NCBI RefSeq assembly: GCF_023715155.1
Contig: NZ_JAMBNQ010000020.1
Location: 1-64,000, forward strand
DNA length: 64,000 nt
Direction of reading: 5' to 3'
Source: Neobacillus mesonae
GTDB taxonomy: Bacteria; Bacillota; Bacilli; Bacillales; Cytobacillaceae
Part shown: positions 55,170 through 63,243 of the stretch, piece after piece
How positions within the stretch are numbered: position 1 is the stretch's first letter
Layout: every line of letters starts with the position of its first letter
The notes under the pieces: model-generated
The model's input: only the letters and a program-made list of their open reading frames with translations
The model's database searches: none
What the model was told of the DNA's origin: nothing
Position numbers and translations under genes: made by a program

Positions 55170-55739
55170 TTAAAAAACTTTTTTCTTTCCTTGTTCATCC
55201 TTTAATATTTCCACAGCCTCGCGGAAACGCTGAGAATGCACGATTTCTCGTTCCCTTAAAAAACGCAGACCGTCATTTAAATCAGGGTCATCACTCAAAT
55301 TAATAAGCCACTGGTAGGTTGCCCTGGCTTTCTCCTCTGCCGCAATATCTTCATAAAGATCAGCGATAGGGTCTCCTTTAGCCTGAATATAAGTAGCGGT
55401 CCAAGGGACACCGGCTGCATTGTGATAAAACAATGCCTTATCATGATCAGCATAATGCCCTGTTAAGCCGGCTGCTTTCATTTGATCTGGAGTTGCATCT
55501 TTCGTTAATTTATAGACCATTGTTGCAATCATCTCAAGGTGGGCAAACTCTTCTGTACCGATGTCTGTTAAAAGTCCAATGACCTTATCTGGAATCGTAT
55601 ACCGCTGGTTTAAATAACGGAGTGCAGCAGCAAGCTCCCCATCAGCACCTCCATATTGTTCAATTAAGAATTTAGCCAGCGCTGGATTACAGGTACTTAC
55701 GCGAACAGGATATTGCAGTTTTTTTTCGTAAATCCACAT
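55170..55739 (-). CDS. cotJC: Spore coat protein CotJC (manganese catalase family)
   Basis: A 189-residue ferritin-like protein starting MWIYEKKLQYPV at 55739. Conserved 'GGADGELAAALRYLNQRYTIPDKVIGLLTDIGTEEFAHLEMIATMVYKL' (~29-77) includes the E and ExxH metal ligands of manganese catalases, and 'DLYEDIAAEEKARATYQWLI' has the second set. It is a shortened catalase-like coat protein as in other Bacillus. Last gene of cotJABC, expressed in the mother cell. Confidence 0.97.
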   Translation of the reverse strand: MWIYEKKLQYPVRVSTCNPALAKFLIEQYGGADGELAAALRYLNQRYTIPDKVIGLLTDIGTEEFAHLEMIATMVYKLTKDATPDQMKAAGLTGHYADHDKALFYHNAAGVPWTATYIQAKGDPIADLYEDIAAEEKARATYQWLINLSDDPDLNDGLRFLREREIVHSQRFREAVEILKDEQGKKKVF

Positions 55740-55772
55740 GTCTTCTTCCACCCCCAGTTGTATGTTTCTGCC

Positions 55773-56033
55773 TTATACCTGCCAAGGCCATGGTGAATCA
55801 TTCCAATTCCATGGAAAGTCGGAGTAACTATTTCCAAATTGCTGAAGCGGTCCATATTGACTTTCAAAAGCCTTTTTAATTCTTTTTCTTTCTTTTACAT
55901 AATGATTAAACTGTTTTACTGCCTCTAGGTCATCATCATGTGTATCAAGGTAAAGAGTGAGCTCAACCAGAACAAAATCAACAGCTTGAAGTTGTTCCAT
56001 TAATTGATAATACTCAGCTGGCATCTGTTTCAT
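55773..56033 (-). CDS. cotJB: Spore coat protein CotJB
   Basis: An 86-residue coat protein: 'PAEYYQLMEQLQAVDFVLVELTLYLDTHDDDLEAVKQFNHYV...FESQYGPLQQFGNSYSDFPWNWNDSPWPWQV'. The aromatic-rich C-terminus (WNW, WPW) is typical. It overlaps cotJA by four bases and precedes cotJC, giving the canonical operon. Confidence 0.97.
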   Translation of the reverse strand: MKQMPAEYYQLMEQLQAVDFVLVELTLYLDTHDDDLEAVKQFNHYVKERKRIKKAFESQYGPLQQFGNSYSDFPWNWNDSPWPWQV

Positions 56034-56263
56034 GATTGATGCCCTCCCCTATTCGGCTTCTCATACGGACTATACCATGTATCATAAAAATCTTTCCAAA
56101 GTGTCCCTGCTTTAAGTGCTTCAACTGGAGTGAATTGTGGAAGATTCGGCGGCTGGAAACCCATGTATAGATGGGGCGGAGTAGAATATTTTTTTTCTAA
56201 AATAGGCTTACAAGGGTCAAATGGACTTACATATGGATGGTAGGTCTTAAGATGTGTACTCAT
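56030..56263 (-). CDS. cotJA: Spore coat-associated protein CotJA
   Basis: A 77-residue Pro/Tyr-rich protein, 'YHPYVSPFDPCKPILEKKYSTPPHLYMGFQPPNLPQFTPVEALKAGTLWKDFYDTWYSPYEKP', matching CotJA. First gene of the operon, starting behind AAGGAGGG. A SigE-like promoter lies just upstream. Confidence 0.97.
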   Translation of the reverse strand: MSTHLKTYHPYVSPFDPCKPILEKKYSTPPHLYMGFQPPNLPQFTPVEALKAGTLWKDFYDTWYSPYEKPNRGGHQS

Positions 56264-56291
56264 CGTAACCCTCCTTTTGTCAAATCACTTA

Positions 56292-56320
56292 ATCATATGA
56301 TATCGAACAAAAAACATGCC
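56292..56320 (-). promoter_or_regulatory. Candidate SigE promoter of cotJABC
   Basis: On the minus strand GCATGTT (56319-56313) and CATATGAT (56299-56292) with a 13-base spacer approximate the SigE pattern (KMATATT and CATACAHT). The match is partial, but cotJ is known to be SigE-controlled. Confidence 0.45.
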
Positions 56321-56458
56321 AAAACTTTAAAATTTCATGGTAAAAAAAGAAATCTTGGCATTAAAGAGAGCCTGCCTTTATTTTAAAAATTGCTAAAAAA
56401 AAGCATACAAATCATTTACGATTTGTAATGCCTTTTTAGGTTTTTCGTCACGTTTGTT

Positions 56459-56810
56459 TGGGCATCTAGACACTCTCTACTTGACCCGAATCGTTATTAC
56501 TAGCTCCGTTCGGGCACCTAGACATCCTCTACTTGACCCAATTCATTATTACAAGCTCCATTCGGGCATTTAGACATCCTCTACTTGACCCAATTCGTTA
56601 TTACAAGCTTTGTTCGGGAACCTAGACATCCTCTTCTTGACTCAATTCGTTATTACAAGCTTTGTTCGGGAACCTAGACATCCTCTTCTTGACTCAATTC
56701 GTTATTACAAGCTCCGTTCGGGCATCTAGACATCCTCTACTTGACCCAATTCGTTATTACAAGCTTTGTTCGGGAACCTAGACACTCTCTGTTTGACCGA
56801 AATTGTAAAA
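56459..56810. repeat. 52-bp tandem repeat array (about seven units)
   Basis: The CGGGCA/CGGGAA mark recurs exactly every 52 bases at 56459 (as TGGG), 56511, 56563, 56615, 56667, 56719 and 56771. Each unit contains CTAGACATCCTCT, TTGACCCAATTCG and TTATTACAAGCT, with a few substitutions. Two alternating subtypes (GGGCAT and GGGAAC) suggest stepwise duplication. No unique spacers, and 52 is not a multiple of three, so it is neither CRISPR nor coding. Confidence 0.95.
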
Positions 56811-56823
56811 ACTATAAGGATAG

Positions 56824-57378
56824 TTATTGATTAACGATTGGATAAATATTTCCTACTGTTTGAACATCTGCCTGTGGTGCCGGTGTTAATGGATAATAGC
56901 CTTTTTTCACCATGTACTGCCAAATATCATATGCATGTCTGCTGCTATTTAGAAATGCATTTTCAAAAAAGGTCCTTAAATCAGGATTGGCACTCTCCAG
57001 TGTTGCTGCAGCATAATTCTTCGCTGCTGCTTTTTGATTCAACAGATAGCTGGTGGCAATTTCCCTATCGTTATGCTGCTGAGCGTATAACCTAACCTCC
57101 GCTGGTTGGAAATCGGGTGAAGGCGGCTGCGTGAAAGAAGTTAGTTTTGGATGCAGCTCAGTTGGAACAAACTTCGTAATATCAGGTGTAGTGCTGCTCT
57201 TTAAAAATTCCGCTTTTAAATTATAATCAGCCACATGTTTAGGAAAATGTCCTTGCAATAACTGCTTTAATTCTGGATCTTGAGCTTGTTCAATAAAACT
57301 GGACATACAAGTGATTGTGTTGTAACAACTCATAACTAATTCACTTAATTCATGAAATTCATGGCCTGCTAACTGCAT
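56824..57378 (-). CDS. CotF-family spore coat protein
   Basis: A 184-residue protein starting MQLAGHEFHELSELVMSCYN at 57378 behind GGAGGAA. Features are 'HEFHELSELVMSCYNTITCMSSFIEQAQDPELKQLLQGHF' (ferritin-like helices of the CotF domain), a central Pro-rich linker and a second helical half 'HNDREIATSYLLNQKAAAKNYAAATLESANPDLRTFFENAFLNSSRHAYDIWQYMVKKGYY', the classic CotF C-terminus. Likely made during sporulation. The 52-bp array begins just past its stop codon. Confidence 0.88.
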   Translation of the reverse strand: MQLAGHEFHELSELVMSCYNTITCMSSFIEQAQDPELKQLLQGHFPKHVADYNLKAEFLKSSTTPDITKFVPTELHPKLTSFTQPPSPDFQPAEVRLYAQQHNDREIATSYLLNQKAAAKNYAAATLESANPDLRTFFENAFLNSSRHAYDIWQYMVKKGYYPLTPAPQADVQTVGNIYPIVNQ

Positions 57379-57512
57379 GAAAGTTTCCTCCATTCATTCC
57401 TATTTAGACAAAACTGAATTTTTCACTCTGTCCATTGGTTATGCTTTTCATATCCTGATGAAAATATTCTGATATCGTTTTTTCCTATATTTTAGCTGTC
57501 AGCCATTTTATA

Positions 57513-57545
57513 TAAAAAAAAGTGCCGAATTTATCGACACTCGAA
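57513..57545 (-). terminator. Terminator after the DUF2935-like gene
   Basis: An imperfect GTGTCGA/TCGGCAC hairpin with eight T on the minus strand. Confidence 0.75.
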
Positions 57546-57565
57546 GAGACTTTCTATCACTATTT

Positions 57566-58081
57566 TTATTGGCCGGTTGATAGTAATGCCTGCGCAATTC
57601 CGATAAAATACTCTGATTCGCGGATAATATGCACCAGCACTACTTTTGCTGTGTGATTGCTGCTTACCGCTGCACTATATGTTTTGATTTGCTGGCACAG
57701 CTGGATAAACGACTCACTTTGCTGCAGGCAATATGAAACGAGCTGCATCACCTGCTGGTATAATTGGTCTGATACCTGGTTACCAGATCTGATAACGGAT
57801 TCAATAAATCGGATAACCTGCTGATGGGTTTCTCCCAAAGCCTGTTCCCATTTTTTTAATGCATCCACAAATTCAGGTTCCAGCTCTTTAACTAATTCTC
57901 TAATCACAACTGTATGTTCTTCCTCTTGGTGCTTCCAAAATTCCGCTTCATCTAATATTCTTAATGGCATCTGCTGCCCATAGTAAAATTGCACTGGACA
58001 TCCCTCCCATTTCAAATGTATGGGATAGGCCGGTAAAATATGCTGGATTCCCCACTCCGCTGTTATATAAAGGTTCCTCAT
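57566..58081 (-). CDS. DUF2935-like helical protein
   Basis: A ~171-residue helical protein. 'ILDEAEFWKHQEEEHTVVIRELVKELEPEFVDALKKWEQAL' (residues ~45-85) recalls the metal-binding FWxxHxxEH repeat of DUF2935 proteins found near coat genes. The C-terminal half is Gln/Ser-rich and ends 'HTAKVVLVHIIRESEYFIGIAQALL'. No clear ribosome site: 58081 (ATG) and 58096 (TTG) are candidates. It lies among coat genes, so a sporulation role is inferred only. Confidence 0.65.
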   Translation of the reverse strand: MRNLYITAEWGIQHILPAYPIHLKWEGCPVQFYYGQQMPLRILDEAEFWKHQEEEHTVVIRELVKELEPEFVDALKKWEQALGETHQQVIRFIESVIRSGNQVSDQLYQQVMQLVSYCLQQSESFIQLCQQIKTYSAAVSSNHTAKVVLVHIIRESEYFIGIAQALLSTGQ

Positions 58082-58132
58082 TGCTAAAGGTTTCAATATG
58101 TTGATACAATGTATCTAAAATTGTGATAGGGG

Positions 58133-58889
58133 ATGCAAATGAACTTGAACAGCCCATATTTAAGAAGCATTCAATTGAAACGAAATGAAATTCCTTCATT
58201 CAGCCGCTACCCTTTTAAACTCCCATGTATAAAAACCTTACATGAATTATATTTGCACCCAAAAGTAACTTTCCTAGTCGGGGAAAATGGAATGGGAAAA
58301 TCAACTTTATTGGAGGCAATAGCGGTTGCTTTAGGCTTTAATCCTGAAGGAGGTTCCCTGAACTTTCATTTTTCTACCTATGATTCTCATTCACCGCTTA
58401 GCAGCTATATAAAATTAATTAAAGGGATTGCAAAGCCAGCTGACGGTTTTTTTCTACGGGCGGAAAGCTTCTATAATGTTGTCCTCCAATATAGAAGAAA
58501 TGGACCGTGAGGGTATAGGTCCAAGAATAATTGACTCTTTTGGCGGAATATCACTTCATGAGCAATCCCATGGTGAGGCCTTTTTTTCAGCATTTATTCA
58601 CCGATTTCGCGGTAATGGAATATATATTTTAGATGAACCAGAGGCGGCATTATCCCCCCTTCGACAAATGTCTATGCTGACTCGAATTCATGACCTGGTA
58701 CAAGAGAATTCACAATTTATTATTGCTACCCATTCCCCTATCATTATGGCCTACCCAGATGCCAAAATATTGCAATTCACTGAGGCAGGGATTGCAGAGA
58801 GCAGCCTGGAAGATACAAACCATTATCAGATTATGAGGCAATTTTTCGATGATAAAAATAGAGTGCTTCATCATTTACTGGATCATTAA
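58133..58889 (+). pseudogene. AAA-type ATPase gene with a single frameshift
   Basis: Two overlapping frames together make one ~250-residue ABC/SMC-like ATPase. The first (58133 on) has Walker A 'FLVGENGMGKSTLLEAIAVALGF'; the second resumes as 'ASNIEEMDREGIGPRIIDSFGGISLHEQSHGEAFFSAFIHRF' with signature-like region, Walker B 'GIYILDEPEAALSP' and H-loop 'QFIIATHSPIIM'. They join within about 58478-58486 if one base in GTTGTCCTCC is removed. It may be a true mutation or a sequence error. A terminator follows. Confidence 0.85.
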
Positions 58890-58922
58890 CACAAAAAGAG
58901 CCCATTTAACAGGCTCTTTTTC
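58890..58922. terminator. Bidirectional terminator, ATPase / speD
   Basis: AAAAAGAGCC/GGCTCTTTTT perfect 10-bp stem between convergent genes. Confidence 0.9.
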
Positions 58923-59732
58923 TTACCATGAAATATTCTTCCCATAAAATATTTCATCCATTTCAAGTTTAATTCTTTCCGTTATTTCATTTATTTCATC
59001 TGGGGTTAATTTATCTTTTTTATAACCAAATAAATAGTTATTTAAATCAAATTCTTTTAACTTGCATTTCGTGTGAAAAATATGCTCCTGATAAACATTA
59101 ACATCAATCATATCAAATAATTCAATAATGTCATCGGGAATATAGTTTTGGATGGAACTAATTTCATGATCAATGAACAGCTTATAGCCATCTTTATCCC
59201 TTGTAAATCCCCGCACTCTATAATCAATAGTCATCACGTCAGTTTCAAAAGAACGGATCAAATGATTCAAAGCCTTAAGCGGTGAAATTTCACCGCAGGT
59301 AGAAACATCGATATCCGCCCTGAACGTACTAATCCCTTCATCAGGATGGTATTCTGGATATGTATGTACCGTGACATGGCTTTTATCCAATTGCAAAACA
59401 ACAGATTCTACCAGGGGTCCTGGGGATTCTTCGAATATTTCAGATGCCGGATTGTCAATAGGAGCTTCCGATACTAAAAAAGTGACACTTGCCCCGGCCG
59501 GCTCAAAGTCCTGACTTGCAATATTTAAAACATGTGCCCCAATAATATCGGCGACATCCTGTAAAATCCCTGTCAGCCTTTGGGCACTATATTGCTCATC
59601 AATATATTTTAAATAAGCTTCACGCTCTTCTCTCGTCCTTGTATAGCATATATCATACATATTAAAGCTTAACGTTTTCGTTAAATTATTAAACCCATGT
59701 AATTCAATTGCCCTTTCATGTGTTAATTTCAT
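58923..59732 (-). CDS. speD: S-adenosylmethionine decarboxylase, long (E. coli) type
   Basis: A ~269-residue pyruvoyl proenzyme for polyamine synthesis. The self-cleavage serine lies in '[46 protein letters not shown]'; cleavage between K and S yields the beta and pyruvoyl alpha chains. '[34 protein letters not shown]' and '[28 protein letters not shown]' closely resemble the E. coli enzyme. The short B. subtilis SpeD is only ~126 residues. The start ATG at 59732 follows GGGGGAA. Confidence 0.92.
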   Translation of the reverse strand: MKLTHERAIELHGFNNLTKTLSFNMYDICYTRTREEREAYLKYIDEQYSAQRLTGILQDVADIIGAHVLNIASQDFEPAGASVTFLVSEAPIDNPASEIFEESPGPLVESVVLQLDKSHVTVHTYPEYHPDEGISTFRADIDVSTCGEISPLKALNHLIRSFETDVMTIDYRVRGFTRDKDGYKLFIDHEISSIQNYIPDDIIELFDMIDVNVYQEHIFHTKCKLKEFDLNNYLFGYKKDKLTPDEINEITERIKLEMDEIFYGKNISW

Positions 59733-59872
59733 CAACACTTCCCCCCATAATTTCGCTCAAAAATTTATATATATAATACGTTACCCAACGGATAGGAAAA
59801 ATATTGTCATCTAAGACACTTTACTTATCATATTTCCTCAAATGCTGCGGACATTAACAATGAGGTGAAAGG

Positions 59873-61126
59873 ATGAAAAAATTAATAGTGCTTTTTTTCA
59901 TTATTCTAATCTCGCCTGCTTTCGTAAAAGCAGAAGAGCTGGATGGAAAAATAAAAGCGGCTTTCGTCAGGGACGGTATGCTTTGGACAAAAATAAATGG
60001 AAAGGAAGAACAAATAACAAATAAGCAGGTGAAAGAATTCTATCAGCCGCAATGGTCACATGATGGGACTTGGATTGCGTATCAATTCGAGCCCCAAAAG
60101 AAAAAACCCAACTTGGAAAACCAGACAGAAATTTGGGTGTACAATACCAAAACGAAAAAGCATAAAAGAATTACATATAACGGAACAAATCCACAATGGT
60201 CTCCTGTGGAAAATATGCTCGCGTTTAAGAGCGGCGGTGTCCTAAATGTCTCAAATCTTGATGAATTTTATAATATCGCCCTTGGTGTTGACAATTATCA
60301 ATGGTTTCCTGACGGCCGGTCATTCATCACTTCATCAGGAGCAGTCCTAAGGCCGGACGGCTGGACAAACCCGATTCTTTATAAAATAAATTTAGAAGAG
60401 GATTTAGACAAAATCTCCAGTTTGACTAAAAACGTAAAAAAACTTTACACGATTCCCAGTGAACTGAAAAAGGGGGATATCACCCTTTTAGCCATTAACG
60501 CAGCGGATTTTCGTTTCTCCCCTGATGGTAAATGGATTTCGTTTATGGTCAGTCCAACTGCTTCATGGTCAATGGATAGTAATTTCGCGTGTGTCATATC
60601 ATCTGATGGACAAAGGTTTGAAGTTTTAGATGATATTGTCTGGGAGGTTGATACACCCAAATGGTCCTTTCAAAAAAACCGTTTAGGTTATATTGCCGGG
60701 AGCGGAAGGATTGTCTTTGGTTTTACCAATAAAACCATGAAGGTTACAGATCTTCCCTCGTTTACATCACTCAATCTTACACCGCCAAACTTTGCTGAAT
60801 TAGGGTTTACATGGAAAGACGCTCATTCATTGATTGTTTCAAGGGTTAAAGAAGCGGAATGGTCAAATGATGCGAAAAAGCGGCCAGACCCTTCATTGTT
60901 TTTGATAAAAATCGGGGATCAGGTTCAAACTAAACTGACTCACCCTCCAAAAGATTTTGGTGACTACCACCCAATTTATCTCCCTGCGGCTAATGCATTA
61001 ACATGGATACGAAAACAGGATTTGGCCTCTGCCAAGAAAGATTTATGGCTGTCAGACGCTAACGGCAAACATGCAAAACGCTGGATAAAAAATATTGAGG
61101 GATATGATTTTTCCGAAGTGAAATAG
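59873..61126 (+). CDS. Secreted TolB-like beta-propeller protein
   Basis: A 417-residue protein with a signal peptide (residues 1-20, MKKLIVLFFIILISPAFVKA, cleavage after VKA). Repeated WD40/TolB-type units recur: 'YQPQWSHDGTWIAYQ', 'NPQWSPVENMLAFKSG', 'YQWFPDGRSFITSS', 'DFRFSPDGKWISFMV' and 'TPKWSFQKNRLGYI'. It is likely exported and soluble, or wall-associated. Monocistronic between speD and dps. The binding partner is not known. Confidence 0.82.
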   Translation: MKKLIVLFFIILISPAFVKAEELDGKIKAAFVRDGMLWTKINGKEEQITNKQVKEFYQPQWSHDGTWIAYQFEPQKKKPNLENQTEIWVYNTKTKKHKRITYNGTNPQWSPVENMLAFKSGGVLNVSNLDEFYNIALGVDNYQWFPDGRSFITSSGAVLRPDGWTNPILYKINLEEDLDKISSLTKNVKKLYTIPSELKKGDITLLAINAADFRFSPDGKWISFMVSPTASWSMDSNFACVISSDGQRFEVLDDIVWEVDTPKWSFQKNRLGYIAGSGRIVFGFTNKTMKVTDLPSFTSLNLTPPNFAELGFTWKDAHSLIVSRVKEAEWSNDAKKRPDPSLFLIKIGDQVQTKLTHPPKDFGDYHPIYLPAANALTWIRKQDLASAKKDLWLSDANGKHAKRWIKNIEGYDFSEVK

Positions 61127-61147
61127 ACTCCATTTTAAACGTCTTAT

Positions 61148-61162
61148 TTATAATAATTATAA
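61148..61162. promoter_or_regulatory. PerR box upstream of dps
   Basis: TTATAATAATTATAA is a perfect 15-of-15 match to the PerR/Fur-family consensus TTATAATNATTATAA, placed just before the -35 region of dps. It predicts peroxide- and iron-responsive repression, as for mrgA/dps genes in Bacillus. Confidence 0.85.
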
Positions 61163-61169
61163 TTAAGTA

Positions 61170-61197
61170 TTGATTATAAAGTAATATATGTTATAAT
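61170..61197 (+). promoter_or_regulatory. SigA promoter of dps
   Basis: TTGATT (61170-61175), 16 bases, TATAAT (61192-61197). Confidence 0.65.
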
Positions 61198-61229
61198 AAA
61201 TACAGATAAAAAATTAGGAGGAATGCTCA

Positions 61230-61664
61230 ATGACACTTGAACAAGCACTAAACCAACAAATTGCTAACTGGAATATTTTGTACACAAAATTACATCATTT
61301 TCACTGGTATGTCAAAGGATCGCATTTCTTTACCCTTCATGCAAAATTTGAAGAGTTATACGAAGAAGCTGCAGCAACGATTGATGAATTTGCTGAACAA
61401 TTACTAGCAAATGGCGGAAGCCCTATATCAACCTTGAAAGAGTCACTAGAGCTAGCTTCTATACATGAAGCAGACAAAAAGTTAACTGCAGAAGAAATGG
61501 TTCAAACAGTAATAAACGACTTTTCTCTAATTATTGATGAATTGAAAGCAGGAATGAAAATCGCCGAACAGACCAACGACGAAGTGACAAGTGACATGTT
61601 CCTCGGTTTAATTGGTAAACTTGAAAAACATAATTGGATGTTAAAATCATTTTTAAATGCTTAA
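61230..61664 (+). CDS. dps: Dps family DNA-protection / iron storage protein
   Basis: A 144-residue ferritin-like dodecameric protein. The ferroxidase ligands are in 'LYTKLHHFHWYVKGSHFFTLHAKFEELYEEAAATIDEFAEQLLANGGSP' (H, H, D, E pattern, ~18-66), the canonical Dps signature. Start ATG behind AGGAGGAA. Upstream are a promoter and a perfect PerR box, consistent with induction by peroxide. It protects DNA by sequestering iron. Confidence 0.96.
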   Translation: MTLEQALNQQIANWNILYTKLHHFHWYVKGSHFFTLHAKFEELYEEAAATIDEFAEQLLANGGSPISTLKESLELASIHEADKKLTAEEMVQTVINDFSLIIDELKAGMKIAEQTNDEVTSDMFLGLIGKLEKHNWMLKSFLNA

Positions 61665-61805
61665 TAAATCACTATACCCGTTATAGAGGGTAAAGCTGAA
61701 ATGTAAGTAGTTCCGATAAAGTGGAGAAAACTTAAATTCGCAGTCCAAATAACATACATTTTCGTAGTCATAATAGAAAGTGAATTAACACAATACAATT
61801 AGCAC

Positions 61806-61842
61806 ACAAAAAAGCTTGGGATATCCCAAGCTTTCTATTTTG
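61806..61842. terminator. Bidirectional terminator, dps side / DUF4260
   Basis: AAAGCTTGGGAT and ATCCCAAGCTTT form a perfect 24-bp palindrome with T-rich flanks. It lies about 145 bases past the dps stop; the stretch between them holds nothing recognisable. Confidence 0.85.
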
Positions 61843-61886
61843 AATGTGTTGTTCTTATTCAATTAAAGCTATTTTAGTAAAACAAC

Positions 61887-62234
61887 TTAAACTCTATTTA
61901 AATGTGTATCTTTAAAATTAGTTGAATATTTAAGCCCGTAACCAATTGCTCTATCCATCCCTATATGAGCTGACCAAATTAACCCTGCTGCCAACACCAA
62001 CTGATACGATAGGAGTAAACCTACTATTACAATAGTAATCGGCAAACTATAAGTATGAAAAATATTATAGCATTTTGCTCCAACTTTATTGTTAATCAAA
62101 TACCCTATCATTGAAATGTCAGGTGCTAACAATAATATTAAAAACATCCCCCAACTGTACTCATTAAACGAATAAAGATATACACTTAACACTAAAACTG
62201 CCAGCCCTTCAATGTGTAACATAATTTTATTCAT
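61887..62234 (-). CDS. DUF4260 membrane protein
   Basis: A 115-residue protein with about four short hydrophobic helices. 'EYSWGMFLILLLAPDISMIGYLINNKVGAKCYNIFHTYSLPITIV' and 'LIWSAHIGMDRAIGYGLKYSTNFKDTHL' are hallmarks of the DUF4260 family. Start behind AGGGGAG. Function unknown. Confidence 0.88.
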   Translation of the reverse strand: MNKIMLHIEGLAVLVLSVYLYSFNEYSWGMFLILLLAPDISMIGYLINNKVGAKCYNIFHTYSLPITIVIVGLLLSYQLVLAAGLIWSAHIGMDRAIGYGLKYSTNFKDTHLNRV

Positions 62235-62415
62235 CTCTGTCTCCCCTCACTTTTCGTTGTAATGCTTTAATATTTGATTACATAAACTAAATCTCCTTTG
62301 TTAAAGATTACTGCTCCGTCAGTTAAGAAACTGAATTTTCATAATCCTTAGGAATATTTTACCACATAATGTTATAAATCCTTGAGTTTCCTTGAAATAG
62401 ATTAAAATCGCATCT

Positions 62416-62496
62416 CAAATAGCAAATAAATAGCACCTTATTTCACACGTTGACAATATCCATTGTCAAGGTGTTATTCGGGGTGCTATTTGCTAT
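62416..62496. repeat. Nested inverted repeats
   Basis: Outer arms AATAGCACC and GGTGCTATT enclose an inner TTGACAAT/ATTGTCAA hairpin with a 4-base loop at about 62454-62473. It lies between the DUF4260 gene and the truncated hydrolase. It could be an old element end or a terminator without a T-run. Confidence 0.6.
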
Positions 62497-62530
62497 GTTT
62501 TATTGTTATAAACTTATAAAACATTGATAA

Positions 62531-63082
62531 ATCAATGAAAATAACCCTGCGAGTTACTATGCTAAAAGGGATGCTAATGCATATGCTATTTACACTGTTT
62601 CTCCACAAAAATGGAACTACTTAGCTGAAACAACCGGCTTAATCGGCTGGAGTAAGTTTTCCTCTGAGCGGCAAAGGTTTTCTGACCAAATAAAAGAATG
62701 CAGTCTGCGTGGTGACCAAGAAAAATTAGTGAATCTATTATGCCAAATGTGGGTATCCGGCCCGTTCAGATCTCTAAGTGAAATTGATAACGATTTAGTT
62801 GAAAAATATAAGAGTATGCTGAGAACTAATTTAGCAAAGGAGGATGGCAAGGGTCAAATCATTTTGCCTAGTACAAAAACAATTGAATTTGTTAAAAAAA
62901 TTAACCAATCAACACTTATCATTTCTTCTGATAATGATTTTCCTGAATATAATGCGATTGCCGATTTTCTAAATGAAAAAATAGTAGATTCGCAAAAGGT
63001 GATGGTAACGGGAACAGCACATATGATTAATCTGGAAAAACCTCTTGAATTTAATCAATTGATAAGAACTTATTTAGTGTAA
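62531..63082 (+). pseudogene. 5'-truncated alpha/beta hydrolase
   Basis: One open frame runs from just after stops at 62525-62530 to 63082. It encodes ~183 residues resembling the C-terminal part of an alpha/beta hydrolase: 'WNYLAETTGLIGWSKFSSERQRF', 'GPFRSLSEIDNDLVEKYKSML', 'TLIISSDNDFPEYNAIADFLNEKI' (acid strand) and 'MVTGTAHMINLEKPLEFNQLIRTYLV' with the catalytic His. The nucleophile-elbow half is missing and no start codon with a ribosome site exists at the front, so it is a remnant. Confidence 0.75.
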
Positions 63083-63211
63083 AAAATAGATATTGTTTTG
63101 CCTTTTATAAAATTCTAAAGTTACGATACCGTCCTTTGTGAAGCAGTTGTCCGATTTATAAATGAAACTTTTAATGTCCCCGCTGTTTCCCCATCTTTTT
63201 TTATCCATTAA

Positions 63212-63243
63212 AAAAAATAAAGCAGCCGGCTGGCTGCTTTATT
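63212..63243. terminator. Terminator after the pseudouridine synthase gene
   Basis: AAAGCAGCC/GGCTGCTTT stem with T-run on the minus strand, overlapping the last codons. Confidence 0.85.

Noticed and set aside
56459-56810. CRISPR array
   Set aside because: The repeats are directly adjacent 52-bp units with no unique spacers and no cas genes nearby.
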